This document shows, one piece after another, positions 58,901 through 64,000 of a stretch of 64,000 nt of DNA. The stretch covers positions 1 through 64,000 of the forward strand of contig SVRV01000006.1 of NCBI GenBank assembly GCA_015064635.1. The letters are read 5' to 3'. The notes below the pieces were generated by a model that was given only the letters and a program-made list of their open reading frames with translations, did no database searches and was not told the DNA's origin. Within the stretch, counting starts at the first letter, position 1, and every line of letters begins with the position of its first letter. Origin of the DNA: Oscillospiraceae bacterium (GTDB lineage Bacteria; Bacillota; Clostridia; Oscillospirales; SIG627). Made by a program: the position numbers and the translations under genes.

Positions 58901-61900
58901 TCTCGTACTTAAGCTATATTATTCAAGAAACAAGTATAATGTAGTATATCAGTACGAAAGAACGATTCCCGACAATCCTCCCGCAAAGCCTGTTACAAAA
59001 TTGTATTATTACGGTGTAACAGTTGACCTTGAGGACAACGTATCACTTGAAGGTTATACCTTCTCCGGATGGCATACACATGACACTGAAGGTGTGGTTG
59101 TTATAGAAAACGGAAGCTTTGAAATGCCTATGAGAGATGTTAATATCTACGGCTATTTCACAGCGAATACTAATACAAAGTACACAGTTGAGCATTATCT
59201 CGAAACAATGACAGACGGGGTTTATGAATTAGGTCCTTACAAAACTCAGGAATTCGAGGGCACAACCGGTACAGAAATAACAGCAATAGCAACAGCAGTA
59301 GACGGATTTACTTACAACGATGCAAAGAGTGCCGCAACCAAGAGCGGTATAATCACAGGTGACGGTGAACTTGTACTCAAGCTTTACTATGACAGAAACG
59401 AATATAAGGTAGAGTATGGTTATGAAGGCGATACTTCAATAACAGGCATTCCTGCACTTCCCGCAAGTAGCACATATAAATACGGTGAAACCGTTACGGT
59501 AGAACCCGTGGCAACTGCTCCCGACGGATATACATTTGTTGGATGGTACAGAGGTACATCGGCAAATATTGTTGTAGGAACCTTTGAAATGCCTGCACAC
59601 GATATAACACTTCTCGGATATTTCATGCCAAACACGGCTACCGAGTACACAGTTGAGCACTATCTCATGGATATTGACGGTACGTACCCCTCAACTCCCG
59701 AGGACAGTGAAACTCTGTACGCAACAACAGGACACACTGTTGAAGCGAAGCCCGGAACCGAATACGTAGGCTTTACTTACGACGATGCAAAGAGTGCTGC
59801 AACCAAGAGCGGTGTAGTACTTGGTGACGGAAGTCTTGTACTCAAGCTTTACTACGCGAGAAACAAATACGAGGTTTCTTATGAGTATCGTAGAAACATT
59901 CCCACCGGTGCACCCACTCTTCCCGCAACAAAGTCGTACTATTACGGAGAAGATGTAAGCATTGCTCCGAACCCCACACTTGCAGGTTATACCTTCTCGA
60001 AGTGGCATGTGCACGATTCAGAGGGTAGTGTAAGTGTTAACAACAATGCTTTTGAAATGCCCGCAAGAGACGTGGTACTTTACGGATATTTTGAAGCAAA
60101 TACAGATACAGCGTATAGAATTGAGCATTACATAGCAAATGCAGATAATACAGGCTATAACACAACTCCGTACAGATACCAGAATTTTAGCGGAGTAACA
60201 GGCGAGTCTGTAACAGGTATCCCTCTTACAATTGAAGGCTTTACTTATAACGACGCTGACAGTGCCGCAACAAAGAGCGGAACCATAGCAGGTGACGGAA
60301 GCCTTGTATTGAAGCTTTATTATTCAAGAAACAAGTATAAGGTAACATACAAGTATGAGGGTGACCTTGGCGGATTTACACCTCCCGCACTTCCTGCAGA
60401 AAAAGAATATTACTACGGTCAGATAGTAACTGCAGAAGCGAAGCCTTTTGTTACAGGATATACTTTCCATGGCTGGTATAAGGGCACAGTTAGTAACACA
60501 GTTATTGAGCCCTTTGAGATGCCCGCAAGAGATGTAGAGCTTCTCGGAAACTTCCAGCCGGGTGAAAATACACCTTATGAAGTTCATCATTATCTTGAAA
60601 CCTTGACAGACGGTGTGTATGAAACTACTCCTGCGGTAAACGAAAGACTTACAGCTACAACAGGTCACACTGTAAGAGCTACTGTACTCAACCGATTCAT
60701 CGGCTTCACTTACAATGATAATGCACCCGGCAAAAAGGCTGAAGGTGTTGTAACAGCTGACGGCAAGCTTGTTCTCAAGCTGTATTACGACAGAAATGAA
60801 TACAATGTAACCTATGGCTATGATGGTGACATTCCTGCAAGTGCAAGCGCACTTCCCGTAGGAGGTAAATACAAATACGGCGAAAAGGTAACAGTAGCAG
60901 CCAAAGCAACTGCTTCGGGATATATTTTCCATGGATGGTACAGAGGAACCCCCGATAATCTCGTTAGTGCAAGCTTTGATATGCCGGCATACGATGTTCA
61001 CATTCTTGGTAACTTTACAGCTTCAACAAACACACCCTATGCGGTAGAGCACTATCTTGAAAAGCTTGGCGGCGGATACGAGCTTGACACAAGTGACAAG
61101 AGATATGCAACAACAGGTGATGTTGTAAGTGCTATTAACAAGGAATATGTTGGATTTACTTACAACGAAGGAATAAGCACGCCGAGAGGTACAGTCAGAG
61201 GCGACGGTAAATTGGTTCTCGCGTTCTACTACGACAGAAACAAGTATAACGTAAGTTATGTATATGAAGTAGCACCCCCTGCAGGCGCACCTGCGCTTCC
61301 TGCTCCTCAAAACAATATAGCTTACGGAAAAACAGTAAACATTGCAGCTAAAGCAAAGCTTGCCGGCTATACCTTCAACGGTTGGACAACAGAAGACGTC
61401 AGCGTTTTGGGCAACAGCTTTGAAATGCCCTCAAAGAATGTAGTATTTAAGGGTAGCTTTACAGCAAATACCGTGGAATACAAGGTAAATTACTGGTTCC
61501 AGAAGGTAAATGCAGGCAATAGCTTCAATAAGGCTGATTACGAACTTGATTCTGCTAATTCGTATACCGATACAGCAAAGGTAGGAGCACATGTAGAAGC
61601 CAAGGCGTTAAGCCATACAGGATTCTATGTTAACGCAGCAAACAGCAATCCCTACGGACACGTTACAGTTGATTCAAACGGCAACGGAAATCTTGTGCTT
61701 AATGTCTACTTTGACAGGCATACCTACAATGTAAGCTATGTTTACTACGGTAATCAGCCTGCGGCTGCACCCGATGTATCCGTAAACAACAAGACAAACG
61801 TTCGCTACGGAACAAAGCTTACAGTAGCAGCTGACCCCACTCTTCAGGATTATGTATTTGACGGTTGGTACACACATACTGCAAATGTAGCAAACGGTGA

Positions 61901-63101
61901 ATACACAATGCCCGCACACAATGTTGAATTCATAGGAATGTTTGTACGTCAGTACAGTGTTGAATATGACCTCAACGGAGGAACAGGAGCTGTAGGCGTT
62001 GATTACAGCAGTAAGAAGGTAGATACAGGAACAGTAATTACAGTAAATCCCGCACCAAACCGTGACGGATATGTATTCAAAGGTTGGGTTGAGGGTAAGA
62101 ACAGCTTTAATCCCGGTGATGACGTGACAGTTGACAGAAACATTGTTTTTGTTGCAAAATGGTCACCCGTTGGCGGCAATACAGTAAGATATAAGCTTAC
62201 CTATGTTACAAATGGCGGTAACTATATCCCCAGCGAAAAATATCCCAGCGGAAGAAACGTTACACTTGTTAAGGTGCCTGTAAGAAACGGATATGCATTT
62301 GAAGGTTGGTATCTTGACGAGGCTCTTACCGAGTCTGTTACCGCGGTCAAGATGACCAAGGATATTACCGTATACGCAAAATGGGTTGACGATAACGGAG
62401 GCGCAGGCCACGGTCATACAACTCCCGAAGATCTGAACGGTGATGAGCACTTCGCATATGTTGTAGGCTATGAGGATGGCACAGTAAGACCCGGAAGCTA
62501 TATTACACGAGCTGAGGTTACAACTATTTTCTTCAGACTTCTCAAGGAAGAAATAAGAGATAAAAACCTTACGTCCGAAAACACGTTCAGTGACGTTCCC
62601 AAGTCTAAGTGGTATAATATTTCTATATCTACAATGGCGAAGCTTGGTGTTGTAAACGGAAAATATCTCAACCTGTTTGCTCCCGATGAATTTATCACAA
62701 GAGCAGAATTCGCAGTTATTTGCGCAAGATTCGATAACTCTGAATTTGAAGTTGATGATAACTTTGTTGATGTAAAGGGACATTGGGCAGAAGCTGAAAT
62801 TCATGAAGCTGCTGCACACGGATGGATAAGAGGATATGATGATAACACCTTTAAGCCTGATGCGCTTATTACACGTGCAGAAGCCATGACAATGATAAAC
62901 AGAGTTCTCAACCGCGTCCCCGAAACAAAAGAGGATCTGCTTGAAGGTATGATTGAATGGCCTGACAATTCCGATAAATCAGCTTGGTACTATCTCATTG
63001 TACAGGAAGCTACCAACTCTCACAAATATGATATGAAGAATCATATTTATGAAAAATGGACAGTTCTTCAGCCTGTTGCAGATTGGGCTAAATATCAATA
63101 A
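55995..63101 (+). CDS. Giant S-layer-anchored vWA/repeat surface protein
   Basis: A 2368-residue exported protein. Order: signal peptide (1-35); von Willebrand A domain (about 96-440) with the MIDAS motif DMSGSM at 103-108; a spacer beta domain with two half units (to about 748); eight tandem units of about 155 residues (749-1985), each with a MucBP-like half (YxVEHYL ... LVLKLYY) and an InlB-like half (YxVxYxY ... GYTFxGW ... FEMPxxDV); two further InlB-type repeats (about 1986-2135); and three S-layer-homology domains (about 2146-2340). The SLH end binds pyruvylated cell-wall polymer, so the vWA head is held outside on a long stalk. GGAGG selects the ATG at 55995. It is probably an adhesin; the ligand is unknown. 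Confidence 0.92.
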   Translation: MKTKRIISWFLILTMMITFIPSFGITGTKVGAASQTAPLALTGPEILQSDTKENVNQSGGIIYTKTSEAKSDGTVDITLTAHTTGVVKPVNIITPTDIVLVLDMSGSMKESFTTTTSEYVKEIGSEYTYWSGLRRRTGYGFDDDKYNDFYINLGTNSEPVYAEVSYTGQRDANGFEIYRYTEGTTTMNIYPVLSGTLDVERVNAEYPIIQFYSLEVTRTSQNKLTALKDAVKTFIDTTYQMNSTIEDTSSIHSISIVKFAGPHYSNNTTDTPTIVTGNGTYTYSGERGVNYSQVVKGLTPVDDDGAAELKSAVDSLNAAGSTAVDKGLALAEAVLKNRALTDSGNAANRNQAVIVFTDGDPNHQTGFSTSVANDAISIASRLENTADVTIYGVCIATNADENDTSANINKFMHYMSSNYPNATSMTSPGEGGSSANGYYKTPDDSHSLSMIFDAIIHDIDHPTVSLGEEATVVDTLSPYFSFVNGNATNITLMTSARKADGTWAAPVDDANLTYKIEEDRLTVDGFDFDANFVSETGRGTNGDFYGKRLVITFTVVPNYDKIDEDSAILINGDIPTNESFATINDSDEFEVAQVVTPELEAFQVVYEVDGEEHVSYNRFTGSSVIVDDAPIKEGYTFSGWEYPNGLAVSGGSFTMPQSDVKVVGKFTVNTHNVSYVYSTTPPSGASALPTAQNHDYGTTVTVAPHATAPGYIFSGWTPQQTDVNVVNGEFTMPDKNVVLIGHFIPSTATPYKVEHYLETLTDGVYEENPEITEPFSGTTGHTVSATPLNRFSGFTYNDTKSAATKSGTITGDGNLVLKLYYDRNEYKVEYGYEGDTEIAGLPALPAGGTFKYGETVTVASAAIPPAGYSFTGWYRGTVSNPVSGTFEMPAYDVHLLGYFEANTGTKYTVEHYLMNTDGTYPSAPEDFETFYGTTGHTVLATPLVKYQGFTYDDAKSAATKSGEIAGDGSLVLKLYYSRNKYNVVYQYERTIPDNPPAKPVTKLYYYGVTVDLEDNVSLEGYTFSGWHTHDTEGVVVIENGSFEMPMRDVNIYGYFTANTNTKYTVEHYLETMTDGVYELGPYKTQEFEGTTGTEITAIATAVDGFTYNDAKSAATKSGIITGDGELVLKLYYDRNEYKVEYGYEGDTSITGIPALPASSTYKYGETVTVEPVATAPDGYTFVGWYRGTSANIVVGTFEMPAHDITLLGYFMPNTATEYTVEHYLMDIDGTYPSTPEDSETLYATTGHTVEAKPGTEYVGFTYDDAKSAATKSGVVLGDGSLVLKLYYARNKYEVSYEYRRNIPTGAPTLPATKSYYYGEDVSIAPNPTLAGYTFSKWHVHDSEGSVSVNNNAFEMPARDVVLYGYFEANTDTAYRIEHYIANADNTGYNTTPYRYQNFSGVTGESVTGIPLTIEGFTYNDADSAATKSGTIAGDGSLVLKLYYSRNKYKVTYKYEGDLGGFTPPALPAEKEYYYGQIVTAEAKPFVTGYTFHGWYKGTVSNTVIEPFEMPARDVELLGNFQPGENTPYEVHHYLETLTDGVYETTPAVNERLTATTGHTVRATVLNRFIGFTYNDNAPGKKAEGVVTADGKLVLKLYYDRNEYNVTYGYDGDIPASASALPVGGKYKYGEKVTVAAKATASGYIFHGWYRGTPDNLVSASFDMPAYDVHILGNFTASTNTPYAVEHYLEKLGGGYELDTSDKRYATTGDVVSAINKEYVGFTYNEGISTPRGTVRGDGKLVLAFYYDRNKYNVSYVYEVAPPAGAPALPAPQNNIAYGKTVNIAAKAKLAGYTFNGWTTEDVSVLGNSFEMPSKNVVFKGSFTANTVEYKVNYWFQKVNAGNSFNKADYELDSANSYTDTAKVGAHVEAKALSHTGFYVNAANSNPYGHVTVDSNGNGNLVLNVYFDRHTYNVSYVYYGNQPAAAPDVSVNNKTNVRYGTKLTVAADPTLQDYVFDGWYTHTANVANGEYTMPAHNVEFIGMFVRQYSVEYDLNGGTGAVGVDYSSKKVDTGTVITVNPAPNRDGYVFKGWVEGKNSFNPGDDVTVDRNIVFVAKWSPVGGNTVRYKLTYVTNGGNYIPSEKYPSGRNVTLVKVPVRNGYAFEGWYLDEALTESVTAVKMTKDITVYAKWVDDNGGAGHGHTTPEDLNGDEHFAYVVGYEDGTVRPGSYITRAEVTTIFFRLLKEEIRDKNLTSENTFSDVPKSKWYNISISTMAKLGVVNGKYLNLFAPDEFITRAEFAVICARFDNSEFEVDDNFVDVKGHWAEAEIHEAAAHGWIRGYDDNTFKPDALITRAEAMTMINRVLNRVPETKEDLLEGMIEWPDNSDKSAWYYLIVQEATNSHKYDMKNHIYEKWTVLQPVADWAKYQ
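58239..61950 (+). repeat. Eight in-frame repeats of 441-468 bp
   Basis: Unit starts at 58239, 58707, 59175, 59640, 60108, 60570, 61032 and 61473. Units 1 and 3, and units 2 and 4, are most alike, giving an ABAB pattern in the first four; units 7 and 8 are the most divergent. Confidence 0.85.
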
Positions 63102-63126
63102 ACTAACAAAGTAAAAGTTAAAATGA

Positions 63127-63158
63127 GCCTGTCGTGGAATTACGGCAGGCTTGTTTTG
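63127..63158 (+). terminator. Terminator after the giant surface-protein gene
   Basis: 9-bp stem with one G-T pair (63127-63135 with 63142-63150), 6-base loop, TTGTTTTGT tail. Confidence 0.65.
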
Positions 63159-63169
63159 TCATAAAATGT

Positions 63170-63208
63170 ATCAAAATGTAATTTTTGTACATCAAAATGT
63201 AATTTTTG
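63170..63208. repeat. Two 18-bp direct repeats upstream of a promoter
   Basis: ATCAAAATGTAATTTTTG at 63170-63187 and 63191-63208 (21-base period), ending five bases before the -35 box at 63213. Two turns of DNA apart, so a regulator could bind both on one face. Confidence 0.6.
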
Positions 63209-63212
63209 CCCC

Positions 63213-63241
63213 TTGTAAAAATATAATATACATTGTATAAT
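63213..63241 (+). promoter_or_regulatory. Promoter of the DUF4190 gene
   Basis: TTGTAA (63213-63218), 17-base spacer, TATAAT (63236-63241). Confidence 0.6.
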
Positions 63242-63305
63242 AGTTACAACAAGGAAAGGCGAGTTTTTTAAAAGAAAAAATTCGCTGCATGACAGGAGAG
63301 ATTAT

Positions 63306-63773
63306 ATGAAATATTGTTCAAGATGCGGCGCACAGAATCAGGACCATGCCGCAATTTGCCATTGTTGCGGCAGAAAATTACCGCCTCCCGGTTCAGGGGC
63401 ATTTTATCCTCGGGGATATCAACCACCCACAGATCCCAGACCCAACCACAAACCGCAACATCATTATAACGGGAATATCAATTATTATCAGACACCACAG
63501 AGGCAGCCGTCATCAAGTCTTTCGCTCGGTGTGGCAAAGGGATTTGCCATAGCATCTATGTCTTGCGGAATACTCTCACTTTTAACAATCGGTATTTTCG
63601 CCATAGTGCTTGGAATATGCGGATTGGTTTTCGGAGCACTTGTTAAAAATGCAGGGTACAGCAAAGGATACATAAGCGGTATGTCAATAGCAGGGCTTGT
63701 TTGCGGAATCATCGGAGTTGCATTTTCTCTGATTTGGATATTTTCTGTCGGTTCGTTCTGGCTTTGGTTCTGA
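63306..63773 (+). CDS. Zinc-ribbon DUF4190 membrane protein
   Basis: A 155-residue protein: zinc ribbon at the start (Cys4, Cys7, Cys18, Cys21), a proline- and asparagine-rich linker (about 28-70), then two hydrophobic helices around 78-105 and 122-150 in the DUF4190 arrangement, where a short GYSKGYISGMSIAG hairpin separates them. The zinc ribbon would lie in the cytoplasm. Function of the family is unknown; proteins of this build are common in Clostridia and often relate to envelope stress. AGGAGAGA precedes the ATG. A 36-codon peptide gene follows on the same strand. Confidence 0.82.
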   Translation: MKYCSRCGAQNQDHAAICHCCGRKLPPPGSGAFYPRGYQPPTDPRPNHKPQHHYNGNINYYQTPQRQPSSSLSLGVAKGFAIASMSCGILSLLTIGIFAIVLGICGLVFGALVKNAGYSKGYISGMSIAGLVCGIIGVAFSLIWIFSVGSFWLWF

Positions 63774-63827
63774 TGATTATAAATCAAATAAAAATGACAT
63801 TTAAAGTTATTTCGGAAGGAGAAAAAT

Positions 63828-63938
63828 ATGAGAATAAAATCATTGGTTATATTTGCAATTCTTGTACTTGCGCTCGTTAAGGCATTCAGATTTATCAAAA
63901 AAAGACCTTTAAAAAACAAAGCGTTTAAAGTTAATTAA
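63828..63938 (+). CDS. Small membrane peptide (36 residues)
   Basis: ATG at 63828 is preceded by GGAAGGAG at ideal distance and starts a 36-codon frame: a hydrophobic helix (residues 5-17, SLVIFAILVLALV) followed by a strongly basic tail (KKRPLKNKAFK). This is the build of a single-pass small membrane protein. It follows the DUF4190 gene by 54 bases on the same strand. I do not recognise a family. A chance frame cannot be excluded, but the ribosome site and composition argue for it. From 63939 to the end the sequence is AT-rich with no visible feature. Confidence 0.5.
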   Translation: MRIKSLVIFAILVLALVKAFRFIKKRPLKNKAFKVN

Positions 63939-64000
63939 AAGAGTTTAATTATTTATTTGATAAATGTACAAAAAATCGTAACATTTTTTTTAAAATAATA

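Overview
The window reads as chromosomal DNA from a low-GC, Gram-positive anaerobe of the Clostridia, most likely a gut-associated Oscillospirales/Eubacteriales relative. Support: strong AGGAGG-type ribosome sites, many TTGACA-17-TATAAT promoters, clostridial protein families (DUF6320, DUF4190, four-helix-bundle/S23 remnant), S-layer-homology anchoring, and abundant glycoside hydrolases for host or plant glycans. Genus cannot be fixed from the sequence. I see no phage, plasmid or CRISPR signature.

Layout. 1-5.4 kb: edge of a zinc-ribbon gene, an AraC regulator, a drug/metabolite-type permease with a Gfo/Idh/MocA oxidoreductase, a patatin-like lipase and a convergent iron alcohol dehydrogenase. 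5.5-16.5 kb: a very tight eleven-gene operon (NhaC antiporter, PHP, MBL hydrolase, GH78 rhamnosidase, small NTPase, serine hydrolase, Gfo/Idh/MocA, SGNH, HAD, radical SAM, NUDIX). 16.5-22.8 kb: a cytoplasmic beta-helix protein with a CBM6-like tail, facing a four-gene rhamnosidase-like/SGNH/ABM/TIM-barrel operon. 22.9-33.4 kb: an amino-sugar locus with two deacetylase/deaminase pairs (nagB-nagA, and a divergent nagA-like/nagB-like pair), an AraC regulator and two GH109-like enzymes. 33.6-37.2 kb: a secreted leucine-rich-repeat protein. 37.3-43.8 kb: a transport island (glycine riboswitch plus Na+/alanine-glycine symporter, LeuT-type symporter, EamA permease with LysR regulator). 43.8-50 kb: three tandem cytoplasmic GH20-like hexosaminidases plus a LOG-family gene. 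50-54.1 kb: threonine aldolase, a lipase-acyltransferase fusion and a DUF6320 protein. 54.1-55.2 kb: tRNA-Thr and tRNA-Tyr followed by a hairpin-rich region holding a broken four-helix-bundle gene and a 101-bp tandem duplication. 55.2-64 kb: TetR regulator, a 2368-residue vWA/repeat/SLH surface protein and small membrane proteins.

Together: the hydrolases lack signal peptides, so the cell apparently imports small oligosaccharides and cuts them inside. GH20 and GH109-like enzymes would release N-acetylglucosamine and N-acetylgalactosamine, and the Nag-type enzymes would turn the phosphorylated sugars into glycolytic intermediates; no sugar transporter or sugar kinase for this is in the window. 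Two promoters in the amino-sugar locus carry the same cre/LacI-type palindrome. The large SLH protein and the LRR protein are the only clear surface-exposed products. The least explained stretch is 54.39-54.99 kb.
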